Shown in pieces: positions 47,284 through 55,381 of a stretch of DNA of 64,000 nt. The notes under the pieces are model-generated. The model had not been told where the DNA came from and did not search any database. It was given only the letters and a program-made list of their open reading frames with translations. Where the stretch lies: positions 1,034,001 to 1,098,000 of the forward strand of contig NZ_CP116346.1 of the NCBI RefSeq assembly GCF_030254645.1. Direction: 5' to 3'. Positions within the stretch are counted from its first letter, which is position 1; each line of letters starts with the position of its first letter. The DNA is from Paucibacter sediminis (GTDB lineage: Bacteria > Pseudomonadota > Gammaproteobacteria > Burkholderiales > Burkholderiaceae_C). A program made the translations under genes and the position numbers.

Positions 47284-48474
47284 CTATAGGCCCGGCTGGA
47301 TGATCTGCGCCACCGTTCGTGCGATCACGCGCGCGTTGGCGTGCCGTTCGTCCAGATTGGTCATGACGATGACCGTCAGCTGATCGTCCGGATAGCGAAT
47401 GAAGTCGACCACATGGCCAGGCATGCCTCCTGAGTGATAAACCCAGCGATGCCCCTGCTGGGTGCGCAGCTGCCAGCCCAGGCCGTACCAGATGTCGGGC
47501 GTCGTCGCGTTCGCGGCCTGCATCAGGCTGTTGGGCGTCCACATCAGGTCCAGCGTGGCGCGCTTCAGAATGCGCTCGGTGTACAGCGCCGCGTCCCACT
47601 TCGCCATGTCAAGTGCGTTGATCTGCAGGCCGCTGGCCGCCAGCGCCAAGTAGTTGCGCTCGGCGCTGTTGTAGGCATGGGGACGGCGTTGCTCGGCCAC
47701 GATCTCGTAGCCGATCGCGTTGCCTGCTGCCGACTCGTTCGGCGCCATCAGGCGCGCGCTGTCCATGCCTAGCGGCTGGAACACGCGCCGGCGCAGGAAC
47801 TCGCCGTAGTGCTGGCCGCTGACCTTCTGGATGATCAGGCCGATCAGGTCGTAGCCTGTATTGCTGTAGAGGAAGGACGAGCCGGGCGGGAAGGCCAGGC
47901 CATGGGTTTTGAAGCGCGCCAGCAGCTCGGCGGTGGAGAAGCCCTGATCACGTTCGAGCGCGGCGAAGAAGGCATCGTCCGGGTATTCGGGCAGGCCCGA
48001 ACTATGGTTGAGCAGATGCCGGATCGTGATGCCGTTCCAGGCCGCGGGCGTGGCGCCAAGATACGGCTCAAGCCTGTCATCGAGCGTGAGGAGGCCGTCT
48101 TCGACCAGCAGCATGATGGCGCTCGCGGCAAAGGACTTGGTGACCGAACCGATCTCAAAGCGCTGTTCGACCTGTATTGGCGTGGCAGCCTCGAGATCGG
48201 CATAGCCATAGCCCTTGGCATAGACGATTCGGCCGGACCTGGCCACCACCAAGCTGGCCCCCGGAATGCGCTGTGCGAGCAACTGCTGCTGGACCATATC
48301 GTCGACCGCGGGTATCGCCCCCTGGCTCGAACCAGCAGGCTGCGTGCTGACCTGGGGCAGCACGCGCTCGGACGCCAGCGCCCCCTCGCCGCCCCCGCCT
48401 CCTCCGCCACAGCCAGCCAAAGGCAGAGCCAAAATAGATTGCAGGAGCAGGCGGCGCTGGGTCAACTGGGACAT
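47284..48474 (-). CDS. Serine hydrolase lipoprotein (class C beta-lactamase/PBP4* fold)
   Basis: A 396-residue lipoprotein. The signal peptide ends in a lipobox (LPLAGCGG) with a Gly-rich linker of eight Gly after the Cys. The beta-lactamase-like domain shows SVTK (SxxK nucleophile block), YSN (LYSNTGYDLIG) and HSGG (third motif). Relatives are esterases and D-aminopeptidases as well as beta-lactamases, so resistance should not be assumed. Start at the ATG at 48474. Divergent from an OmpR-type two-component system with 124 bp between them, which suggests regulation by it. Confidence 0.9.
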   Translation of the reverse strand: MSQLTQRRLLLQSILALPLAGCGGGGGGGEGALASERVLPQVSTQPAGSSQGAIPAVDDMVQQQLLAQRIPGASLVVARSGRIVYAKGYGYADLEAATPIQVEQRFEIGSVTKSFAASAIMLLVEDGLLTLDDRLEPYLGATPAAWNGITIRHLLNHSSGLPEYPDDAFFAALERDQGFSTAELLARFKTHGLAFPPGSSFLYSNTGYDLIGLIIQKVSGQHYGEFLRRRVFQPLGMDSARLMAPNESAAGNAIGYEIVAEQRRPHAYNSAERNYLALAASGLQINALDMAKWDAALYTERILKRATLDLMWTPNSLMQAANATTPDIWYGLGWQLRTQQGHRWVYHSGGMPGHVVDFIRYPDDQLTVIVMTNLDERHANARVIARTVAQIIQPGL

Positions 48475-48598
48475 GATATTGGGGTGTCGTGGAAGCAGCG
48501 CGAGTCTGCCAGCGCGCGCCCGACTTCGGGGTAGGCCGCGGCAGTGCGCTTTGGCTGGCCTTTGGCCGCGCGCCTCCCGACCGCACCGATACTGCGCC

Positions 48599-49255
48599 AT
48601 GCACATTCTGTTAATCGAGGACGATCTCGACCTTGGCAAGGCCCTGCAGGCCGCGCTGCGCCAGGGCGGCTTCAGCAGCCGATGGCTGCGCCGCGGCGCC
48701 GATGCGCCCGAACGCTTGGACCCTGTCCAGCAGGACGCGGTGTTGCTCGATCTCGGTTTGCCCGATGGTTGCGGCTTGCAATTGCTCAAGCGCTGGCGCG
48801 CTCAAGGGGCCGCCACGCCGCTGCTGGTCATGACCGCACGGGTCGGTCTTGCCGATCGATTGGAGGGTCTGGACGGCGGCGCCGACGACTACCTCAGCAA
48901 GCCCTTCGAGATACCCGAGTTGATGGCCCGCTTGCGGGCCCTGCTGCGTCGCAGCGCGGGCCAGGCCAGCGAGAACTGGCGCATCGGCGACCTGACGATC
49001 CGGCCGCGCGAGCGCGAAGTGCGGGTGTGTGGGCGTGCTGTCGAGCTGAGCCCGCGCGAGTTCGATCTGCTGAATCTGCTGGCCGGCGAAGCTGGCACCG
49101 TCGTTCCCAAGGGCAAGCTGGCGCAAAAGCTGGCGCCCTTGGGCGAGGCGCTGGATTTCGCCAACCTCGAGATGTACCTGTCGAACCTGCGCCGCAAGAT
49201 CGGCGCCGAGCGCATTGGCACCGTGCGCGGCATAGGCTATCGCCTGCTGACATGA
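48599..49255 (+). CDS. OmpR-family response regulator
   Basis: A 218-residue regulator: receiver with D8-D9, phospho-acceptor D51 (VLLDLGLPDG) and the KPF motif (YLSKPFEIPELMARL), then an OmpR/PhoB winged helix (LSPREFDLLNLLAGEAG, YLSNLRRKIG, TVRGIGYRL). The type is QseB/PmrA-like. The ATG at 48599 is the standard start. Its stop overlaps the kinase start (ATGA). Its codons include TTA, CTT and ATT, more than the surrounding genes use. Confidence 0.94.
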   Translation: MHILLIEDDLDLGKALQAALRQGGFSSRWLRRGADAPERLDPVQQDAVLLDLGLPDGCGLQLLKRWRAQGAATPLLVMTARVGLADRLEGLDGGADDYLSKPFEIPELMARLRALLRRSAGQASENWRIGDLTIRPREREVRVCGRAVELSPREFDLLNLLAGEAGTVVPKGKLAQKLAPLGEALDFANLEMYLSNLRRKIGAERIGTVRGIGYRLLT

Positions 49256-50643
49256 GCCGCCGCATCGCGTGGCGCCGGATGCTCGGTCCCTCACTAAGTC
49301 GCCGCATTGGCCTGGCGCTGCTTGCTACCTTGATGTTGGTCGGGCTGGAGATTCTGGCCTGGAATTACCTCGAATACCGGCGCGATATGGCGGTGGATCC
49401 CGGCGTCCGGGAGATCGTCGTCAACATCACCGCACATTTGCAAAGGACGCCCGCGATGAATCGCGCGGTTTCACTGCGCGTCCTGATCGACGACGCCAAC
49501 CAATGGCGCCGCGCCCAGCCCGATCGTTGGAAGGGCGAGCTGGCGGTGCTATGGCTGGCACCTGATGGTCAGGTCCTGTACGAATCGCACCCCCATTGGC
49601 GTGCCGCCTTGCTGGCCCAGACCCCAGGTCGGGATGACCACATGATCGAAGGGCGCCCACATTGGGCCTATCGGCAAGACAGCGCCGTGGGCTCGGTGCG
49701 CGTCGCCGAGCCAGTCCGCGGCCCCGAGGCGATGCTGCGCAAGGTGGCGCATCAGCTGGGGTTCTACCTGCCGATCGCATTCCCGGTCGTGCTGCTGCCC
49801 CTGTGGTTGGCTTTGCATCGCGGCCTGCGCCCGCTGCGCGAACTGGTGCAGCGCCTGTCGCAGCGCGATGCCCAGGACCTGGGCCCGCTGGACGTACACC
49901 TGCCGCAATCGGAGTTGCAGCCCCTGGGCCAGGCCTTCGACGCGATGCTCGGTCGTCTGCGCCTGCAGCGCGAGCGCGAACGCCGGTTCGTGCAGGAAGC
50001 CGCGCACGAGTTGCGCACGCCGCTGGCCGTCATCGCTGCACAGGCCCATGTGTTGCGCCAGGCCGAGACCGAAGCCGAACGTGAGCAGGCCGCGCGAGCC
50101 CTGGAGGGCGCGGTCACGCGCGCCGCGCATCTGAGCCAGCAACTGCTGACTCTGGCCAGCGTTGAGTCTGTCCACACTACATCCGACCGGAACACCGATC
50201 TGGCCGAGCAGACGCGCGCCCAGCTGGCTGAACTGTTGCCGCTGGCCGAGGCGCGCCGCATCAGCCTGGCGCTCGAAGCGCCAGACCAATTGCCCAGCCG
50301 GATATCGCCTACGCTGTGGGGCTCACTGCTCGGCAATCTGGTCGGCAATGCCTTGCGCTATTGCCCCGAAGGCAGTCGCATCGAAGTCCGCTTGAGCGAG
50401 CAGGCCGAAGGCCTGTGCCTGCAAGTCGCCGACGATGGCCCTGGCATTGCCGAAGCCGACCGGCAACGCGTGTTCGAACGCTTTTGGCGCAGCGACCAAA
50501 CCGGAGCCAGCGGCAGCGGCCTGGGCCTGGCGATCGTGCGCCAGGTGGTGCACAGTCTGGGCGGCACCGTCGCCATCGGTTCCGGTCTGGACGGGCGCGG
50601 CGTCGCCTTCAGCGTCAGCGGGCTTGCGCCGCAAGGGGATTGA
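49252..50643 (+). CDS. Sensor histidine kinase, QseC/PmrB-like
   Basis: A 463-residue kinase with TM1 (about 18-38), a roughly 120-residue periplasmic domain, TM2 (about 168-188, FYLPIAFPVVLLPLWLAL), a HAMP-like linker, HisKA with His in EAAHELRTPLAVIAAQ, and HATPase_c (NLVGNALRYCPEGS, DDGPGI, GSGLGLAIVRQ). It pairs with the regulator just upstream by a 4-nt overlap. The signal is unknown; the divergent serine hydrolase suggests cell-wall or envelope stress. Confidence 0.94.
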   Translation: MSRRIAWRRMLGPSLSRRIGLALLATLMLVGLEILAWNYLEYRRDMAVDPGVREIVVNITAHLQRTPAMNRAVSLRVLIDDANQWRRAQPDRWKGELAVLWLAPDGQVLYESHPHWRAALLAQTPGRDDHMIEGRPHWAYRQDSAVGSVRVAEPVRGPEAMLRKVAHQLGFYLPIAFPVVLLPLWLALHRGLRPLRELVQRLSQRDAQDLGPLDVHLPQSELQPLGQAFDAMLGRLRLQRERERRFVQEAAHELRTPLAVIAAQAHVLRQAETEAEREQAARALEGAVTRAAHLSQQLLTLASVESVHTTSDRNTDLAEQTRAQLAELLPLAEARRISLALEAPDQLPSRISPTLWGSLLGNLVGNALRYCPEGSRIEVRLSEQAEGLCLQVADDGPGIAEADRQRVFERFWRSDQTGASGSGLGLAIVRQVVHSLGGTVAIGSGLDGRGVAFSVSGLAPQGD

Positions 50644-50648
50644 GCGCG

Positions 50649-50667
50649 ATACCGCCCCGAGCGGTAT
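50649..50667 (+). terminator. Possible weak terminator after the two-component system
   Basis: ATACCGC and GCGGTAT pair over 7 bp around a 5-nt loop, 5 nt after the kinase stop. The T-run (TTTTT at about 50684) is too far away for a canonical intrinsic terminator, so this is low confidence. Confidence 0.3.
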
Positions 50668-50736
50668 TCGACGTTTCATCCGTCTTTTTGAGCAGCCTGT
50701 CGCCACGGCCTGGGTCGCCCGGGGGAGTCTTGTTAT

Positions 50737-50760
50737 GGTGTGCTACATCAGCAACACACC
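50737..50760. promoter_or_regulatory. Candidate YtrA-type operator before the GntR gene
   Basis: GGTGTG (50737-50742) and CACACC (50755-50760) are inverted repeats with a 12-nt spacer, 24 nt before the GntR start. A TGTTATGGT extended -10 (50731-50739) overlaps the left arm. YtrA-type regulators repress their own operon from inverted repeats over the promoter; the match here is positional, not a proven motif. Confidence 0.5.
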
Positions 50761-50784
50761 GCGGGGTCCCGCCCCGACAAGGAC

Positions 50785-51135
50785 ATGCAAAGCTGGAACG
50801 ACAACGCGCCGATCTACCAGCAGCTGGCCGACCAATTGGCCGCGCAGCTGCTGGACGGCACCCCTCCCGAGGGCGAAGTCCTGCCCTCGGTCCGCAGCCT
50901 CGCAAGCCGCTACCTGATCAATCCGCTCACCGTCAGCCGGGCCCTGCAGGCCCTGGTGGACAACGGCCTGGTCGAGAGCCGCCGCGGCGTGGGCATGTAT
51001 GTGCGCCAGGGGGCGCGCGAGCGCCTGCTGCAAAGCGAGCGCCAGCAGTTCCTGCAAAAGGAATGGCCGCAGCTGCGCGCCAAGCTGCAACGCCTGGGCC
51101 TGTCGGCCTCGGATCTGAACTGGGGACAACAATGA
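50785..51135 (+). CDS. YtrA-subfamily GntR transcriptional regulator
   Basis: A 116-residue GntR regulator: a winged helix (LPSVRSLASRYLINPLTVSRALQALVDNGLVESRRGVGMYV) followed by only about 35 residues, which is diagnostic of the YtrA group that lacks a ligand-binding domain. The ATG at 50785 has AAGGA just upstream. Its stop overlaps the ABC ATPase start by 4 nt. Such regulators usually repress their own ABC transporter operon and respond to envelope-active compounds. Confidence 0.93.
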   Translation: MQSWNDNAPIYQQLADQLAAQLLDGTPPEGEVLPSVRSLASRYLINPLTVSRALQALVDNGLVESRRGVGMYVRQGARERLLQSERQQFLQKEWPQLRAKLQRLGLSASDLNWGQQ

Positions 51136-52019
51136 ACAACACGGACCACTCCAACCTCGTCGAAGCCAGCGGCTTCAGCCTGCGCTACGGCCGCAAGACC
51201 GCCGTCGACGACATCAGCTTCAAGATCCCCAAGGGTCGCGTGGTGGGCCTGCTGGGTCACAACGGCGCCGGCAAGACCTCGCTGATGAAGGCCATGGTGG
51301 GCCTGATCGGTGGCTCGGGCCAACTCAGCGTGCTGGGCCTGGACCCGCGCGCCCAGCGCAACGAGCTGCTGACCTCGCTCTCCTACATCCCCGACGTGGC
51401 GGTACTGCCGCGCTGGGCCAAGGTGGAAGAGCTGCTGACCCTGATGAGCGGGCTGCAGCCGCGCTTCTCGGCCGAACGCGCCCGCACCCTGCTCAAGCGC
51501 ACCAGCGTGGCCAGCGGCGACAAGGTGAAGAACCTCTCCAAGGGCATGGTGACGCAGCTGCACCTGGCGCTGATCGCCGCCATCGACACGCGGCTGATGA
51601 TCCTGGACGAGCCCACCCTGGGCCTGGATGTGATGTCGCGCAAGAGCTTCTACGAGATGCTGATCGACGAATGGTGCGATGGCGAGCGCACCGTCATCAT
51701 CTCCACCCACCAGGTGGAGGAGATCGAGACCCTCTTGTCCGACGTGATGATGCTGGACGAGGGCAAGCTGGTGCTCAACATCAGCCTGGAGGAGATGGAC
51801 TCGCGCTTCGTGGCCCTCTCGCACGATGCCGCCGCCGCCGATGCGGTGGCCTCGGCCCATCCGCTGCTGCGCTACCGCCTGCAGGGCAAGCCCGCGGCGC
51901 TGTTCGACGGCGAGCCGCCGGTGCACTTGCAGGCCCTGGGCCAGCGCTTCCGCCCCAGCCTGGTGGACCTGTTCATGGCCCTGACCCGCAAGCCCGAAAT
52001 GCAAAGCCGCCAGGCCTGA
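51132..52019 (+). CDS. ABC transporter ATP-binding protein
   Basis: A 295-residue ABC ATPase with Walker A GHNGAGKTS, a slightly unusual signature NLSKGM (in place of LSGGQ), Walker B LMILDEPTLGLD and the switch His in STHQVEE. The C-terminal 80 residues are a non-conserved extension. It is translationally coupled to the GntR regulator and followed by one permease gene, a complete YtrA-type exporter module. The substrate is unknown. Confidence 0.94.
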   Translation: MNNTDHSNLVEASGFSLRYGRKTAVDDISFKIPKGRVVGLLGHNGAGKTSLMKAMVGLIGGSGQLSVLGLDPRAQRNELLTSLSYIPDVAVLPRWAKVEELLTLMSGLQPRFSAERARTLLKRTSVASGDKVKNLSKGMVTQLHLALIAAIDTRLMILDEPTLGLDVMSRKSFYEMLIDEWCDGERTVIISTHQVEEIETLLSDVMMLDEGKLVLNISLEEMDSRFVALSHDAAAADAVASAHPLLRYRLQGKPAALFDGEPPVHLQALGQRFRPSLVDLFMALTRKPEMQSRQA

Positions 52020-52042
52020 GCAGAACAAACGAGGAGAAAACC

Positions 52043-52933
52043 ATGTCCACACGTTTCATGACCCTGCTGCAGCGCGAATGGATGCAGCACCACCGCGGCT
52101 GGCTGCTGCTGATCCTGATCCCGCCGCTGCTGGTGCTGCTGGCCATGCCCTTCGGCCGCGTCGAAACCGATGCCAGCAGCGCCCCCACCATGGCGGTGGC
52201 CGCGGTGGCCCTGGGCGCCACCGCGCTGGGCGGCTTCGGCATCAGCTGGCTGGTGTCGATGTTCCAGATTCCGGGCCTGGCGCGCCGCGACCAGCAGGAT
52301 CGCTCGATCGAGTTCTGGCTCTCGCTGCCCGGCACGCACACCGAGAGCATCGCCGCCACCGTGCTGATGCATGTGGTGTTCGTGCCCCTGCTGGCCCTGG
52401 CGATCAGCGCCGGGTTGGGCCTGGTGATGGCCGCGGCGGTGGTGATCAAGGTCAGCGGCCTGGCGGCCCTCACCGAGGTGTCCTGGCTGGGCCTGCTGAT
52501 CGCCGGCGTGGTGGGCGTGCTGCGCCTGGGCTTCGGCGTGCTGCTGATGAGCTTGTGGCTGGCGCCCATCTACCTGGGCCTGATGGCCGCCTCGGCCTGG
52601 CTGAAGCGTTGGGGCGCACCGCTGCTGATCGTGGCCACGCTGATCGCCGGCAATGTGCTGAACAAGGTCTACGACAACCCGATCGTCTGGAAGCTGCTGC
52701 AAGCCCAGGCGGACGGCGCCGGCCGCGCCCTGATGGATGCCAAGAAGGAGCTGGAGCGCACCGTGGACGGCCCGGCCAGCCTGCCGCAGTTCATCGGCGA
52801 GATCTCCAGCTGGGCGCTGCACGACGCGCTGGCCGCCCTGGGTCAGCTGGCCTCGCCGCACCTGATCGGCGGGCTCGCCATCGCCGCCGCCTGCTTCGGC
52901 CTGCTGATCCTGCATCGCCGCAACGCCCACTGA
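52043..52933 (+). CDS. ABC transporter permease
   Basis: A 296-residue membrane protein with about six TM helices (for example WLLLILIPPLLVLLAMPFG, then LLIAGVVGVLRLGFGVLLMSLWLAPIYLGL, and a last helix ending LILHRRNAH) and a soluble loop of about 65 residues before the last helix. A GAGGAG Shine-Dalgarno lies eight nt before the ATG. It forms the membrane part of the exporter with the upstream ATPase and ends 22 nt before a strong terminator. Confidence 0.9.
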   Translation: MSTRFMTLLQREWMQHHRGWLLLILIPPLLVLLAMPFGRVETDASSAPTMAVAAVALGATALGGFGISWLVSMFQIPGLARRDQQDRSIEFWLSLPGTHTESIAATVLMHVVFVPLLALAISAGLGLVMAAAVVIKVSGLAALTEVSWLGLLIAGVVGVLRLGFGVLLMSLWLAPIYLGLMAASAWLKRWGAPLLIVATLIAGNVLNKVYDNPIVWKLLQAQADGAGRALMDAKKELERTVDGPASLPQFIGEISSWALHDALAALGQLASPHLIGGLAIAAACFGLLILHRRNAH

Positions 52934-52955
52934 GCACGGCACCAGGCCGAATGCC

Positions 52956-52982
52956 AAGAGCCCGCGTCAGCGGGCTCTTTTC
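52956..52982 (+). terminator. Intrinsic terminator of the GntR-ABC operon
   Basis: AAGAGCCCGC and GCGGGCTCTT form a perfect 10-bp stem with a GTCA loop, followed by TT to give TTTT. It lies between convergent genes and may also serve the ferritin-like gene on the minus strand, though the T-run there is short. Confidence 0.9.
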
Positions 52983-53004
52983 ATTGGGGGCAGGGGCCGG
53001 CGCT

Positions 53005-53874
53005 TCAGCTTGATGCGAGCGGCACCACCACCCCGGTGGCCGCGGCGACGCGCGCCGCCATCTCCTTGCGGAAGCGGTTCAGCTCCTGCACGCTCGCGAA
53101 GCTGCGATCCATCAGCAGGCTCATGTTGTGGAGGATGCGCTCCACCACCTTGTTCTCCCACACCGCGTCGAACTGGATCTGCGTGTCCAACCACTTCTCA
53201 AGCCACTCGGGGTCGGGCAGGCGGCTCTGGATGGTGTCGCGCGGGAACAGCTTGGCGTTCACATGCAGATTGGTGGGATGCAGGGCCTGGGCGGTGCGGC
53301 GCGCGCTGGCCATCAGCACCCCCACCTTGGCAAAGGCCGCCTTGGCCTCGTCGCCGAACTTCTGCATGGCGCGCTTCATGTAGCGCAGATAGGCGCCGCC
53401 GTGGCGCGCCTCATCGCGCGCCAGGGTCTCGTAGATCGCCTTGATGACGGGTTCGGTATGCCATTCCGACGCGCGCCGATACCAGTGGTTCAGGCGGATC
53501 TCGCCGCAGAAATGCAGCATCAGCGTTTCCAGCGCCGGCGCGGGATCGAAATCGAAGCGCACCTCGTGCAGCTCCTGCTCGGTGGGCACGAGGTCGGGGC
53601 GGAAGCGGCGCAGGTATTCCATCAGCACCAGCGAATGCTTCTGCTCCTCGAAGAACCACACGCTCATGAAGGCCGAGAAGTCGCTGTCGTCGCGGTTGTC
53701 GCGCAGAAACATCTCGGTGGCCGGCAGCGCCGACCACTCGGTGATGGCGTTCATCTTGATGGTGCGGGCCTGGTCCTCGGTGAGGCGGCTGGCATCGAAC
53801 TTGTCCCAGGGGATGTCCGTGTCCATGTTCCAGCGCACGGCTTCGAGTTGCTTGAAGAGTTCGGGGTAAAGCAT
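53005..53874 (-). CDS. Ferritin-like di-iron protein (possible acyl desaturase-like enzyme)
   Basis: A 289-residue ferritin-fold protein with two EXXH-type di-iron half-sites, FFEEQKHS (about 75-82) and LARDEARHGG (about 153-162), plus further Glu residues (TEWSALPATEMF, FCGEIRLNHW) at the spacing of soluble acyl-ACP desaturases and related oxygenases. The substrate is unknown. It lies 82 nt downstream of the carH-like gene on the same strand and could be co-transcribed with it, placing a di-iron oxidase in the light-response locus. Confidence 0.82.
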   Translation of the reverse strand: MLYPELFKQLEAVRWNMDTDIPWDKFDASRLTEDQARTIKMNAITEWSALPATEMFLRDNRDDSDFSAFMSVWFFEEQKHSLVLMEYLRRFRPDLVPTEQELHEVRFDFDPAPALETLMLHFCGEIRLNHWYRRASEWHTEPVIKAIYETLARDEARHGGAYLRYMKRAMQKFGDEAKAAFAKVGVLMASARRTAQALHPTNLHVNAKLFPRDTIQSRLPDPEWLEKWLDTQIQFDAVWENKVVERILHNMSLLMDRSFASVQELNRFRKEMAARVAAATGVVVPLASS

Positions 53875-53955
53875 GACGAGTCCTCGCTAAGGCAGCAAAT
53901 TCTATGCGTCTGCCGTGACAACGCACGCGTGGTCGGACGGCCGGCAGGGCCTCGC

Positions 53956-54894
53956 TCAGGCGGGGTCGGCGCGCCAGCGCTGCACCGCGGCGGCCACCTC
54001 GCCCAGCTGCGCGACGCGCTGCACGCCGCCGACCGCGCTGCGCTGCAGGGCACTGCCACTGCCGCCGGCCCATAGTGCCACTGCGGGCGGCAGCAGGGCG
54101 CGCAACTGCTGCAGGCCCTCGTGCACCGCGCCGGCGGGCAGCACATTGCTGAAGCTCAGCGCCACGATGTCGGCGGCATGGGCGCGCGCCGCCAGCGGGA
54201 TGTCGGCCAGCGGCGTCTGCACGCCCAGCGAGAGGCATTGGCAGCCCTCGATCGTCAGCATCGCCTCGGCCATCAACAGGCCCAGGCCATGGGCCTCGCC
54301 GGGCAGGGTGCTGAGCAGCACGCGCGGCCGCTCACTCAAGGCCTGGCGCGGCACCGCATGGATGGCCTGGCGCAGCACCTGCTGCAGGCATTCCGAGTAG
54401 ATGTGCTCTTCGAACACCGCCAGCTCGCCCTGCATCCAGAGCTCGCCCACCTGCGTCGTCAAGGGGGCGATCAACTCCAGCACCGCCGCGCCCAGGCCCA
54501 TGCGCACGATGGCCTGGGCCAGCAGGCGGCGCAAGTCTTCCACCCGATGCGACTGCAGCAAGTCCAGATATGGCGCGAGCGTCTCGGCAGGCAGGTAGCC
54601 CTGCTTGGCCTGCAAGCTGCTGCGCCGCTGCATCGCCTCCGCCAGCAAGGCCTGCAACACCTCCCGATCGGCGGGCACGACGCGCCCGGGCCGATGACCT
54701 GCATCGAGCAGGCGCTTCAGCAGGCGCAGCTTCTCGACCTGCTCGGGTGGATAGATGCGCTCGTCCTGCGCATCGCGCAGCGGCGCCGGAAAGCCATAGC
54801 GGCGCTCCCAGATGCGCAAGGTGTCCTTGCTGAGCCCGGTCTCGCGCTCGACGGCGGCAATGCCCGGCATCCCGGCGGACGCGGATTCAGCCAC
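53956..54894 (-). CDS. litR: CarH/LitR-type MerR regulator with B12-binding photosensor domain
   Basis: A 312-residue light-sensing repressor candidate. A MerR winged helix (GIAAVERETGLSKDTLRIWERRYGFP) is followed by a helical cap with the adenosylcobalamin signature Wx9EH (W153, E163, H164) and a B12-binding Rossmann domain with ExHxxG (EAHGLG, H202 as lower axial ligand). In CarH and LitR the dark tetramer binds DNA and light breaks it up. I chose the GTG at 54894; a TTG at 54942 lies inside an operator-like box, and an ATG at 54870 is the shortest option. Divergent from the lipid operon. Confidence 0.9.
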   Translation of the reverse strand: MAESASAGMPGIAAVERETGLSKDTLRIWERRYGFPAPLRDAQDERIYPPEQVEKLRLLKRLLDAGHRPGRVVPADREVLQALLAEAMQRRSSLQAKQGYLPAETLAPYLDLLQSHRVEDLRRLLAQAIVRMGLGAAVLELIAPLTTQVGELWMQGELAVFEEHIYSECLQQVLRQAIHAVPRQALSERPRVLLSTLPGEAHGLGLLMAEAMLTIEGCQCLSLGVQTPLADIPLAARAHAADIVALSFSNVLPAGAVHEGLQQLRALLPPAVALWAGGSGSALQRSAVGGVQRVAQLGEVAAAVQRWRADPA

Positions 54895-54928
54895 GGCGCG
54901 TTCCGTCCAGCAGCCATTTATTTGCAAT

Positions 54929-54944
54929 TTTGTCCTGGACAAAC
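54929..54944. promoter_or_regulatory. Operator-like box 1 (CarH/LitR candidate)
   Basis: TTTGTCCTGGACAAAC: the first 15 bases are a perfect palindrome (TTTGTCC, T, GGACAAA). It lies 35 bp before the chosen start of the regulator gene and directly next to the -35 of the rightward promoter. It matches box 2 at 13 of 16 positions. The assignment to CarH/LitR rests on position and repetition, not on a known consensus. Confidence 0.6.
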
Positions 54945-54946
54945 AT

Positions 54947-54975
54947 ATGACATTCCGTTTGATATGCCCTAATAT
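54947..54975 (+). promoter_or_regulatory. Rightward sigma70-type promoter between the two boxes
   Basis: ATGACA (54947-54952, five of six matches to TTGACA) and TAATAT (54970-54975, four of six matches to TATAAT) are separated by 17 bp. Transcription would start near 54982 and run right into the structured region and the lipid operon. Box 1 abuts its upstream edge, and box 2 covers about +11 to +26. Confidence 0.6.
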
Positions 54976-54991
54976 AGCGACGCGACATCGA

Positions 54992-55007
54992 TTTGACTAG
55001 GACAAAC
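54992..55007. promoter_or_regulatory. Operator-like box 2 (CarH/LitR candidate)
   Basis: TTTGACTAGGACAAAC differs from box 1 only at positions 5, 7 and 8 and keeps the GGACAAAC half intact. Its start is exactly 63 bp from that of box 1, six turns of B-DNA, so both face the same side of the helix. A further GGGACAA/TTGTCCC inverted repeat with an 8-bp spacer is at 55119-55140. Confidence 0.6.
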
Positions 55008-55381
55008 AATGTTCAAAGCCGGCCCAATACCAGCGCACCCATGCCGACTCACCGGGCGGCAAGCCGCGTCAGCCAGGCGTTAACTTCATGACCCATACTG
55101 TTGCTCATCTGCTGACCATTGTCCCCGCTAGCTGGGACAAATCCGGCCCGGCCAGCGCCAAGCGTGGGCGGACGCAGTACACAGTGGTCAAGCCCTTGAG
55201 TGCGGCTGCCGATACCGTGGCAGCCGTCTCGGCTTTGAGCACAAGCCCGCAACAAACAGGTAAAGTTTCCACCAACTTTCAGTCGCAAGATCTCCCCGTC
55301 AATGGGGCTGTAATCCCGGAGCCTTTCTCCTCCTCCTCCCTCCCTCCCTCGTTAGCTCCGGGGCGTCTTGCGGCTACTTTT

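Noticed and set aside
55009-55083. Possible 24-residue leader peptide ORF just after box 2
   Set aside because: ATG with no good ribosome binding site and no distinctive residues; could be a leader peptide, but nothing beyond position supports it.
55088-55381. In-frame N-terminal extension of the FAD oxidoreductase from an ATG at 55088
   Set aside because: The frame is open, but codon third positions are not G/C-biased, the translation is Ser/Thr/Pro-rich without conservation, and it contains repeats and stems better explained as RNA or regulatory DNA.
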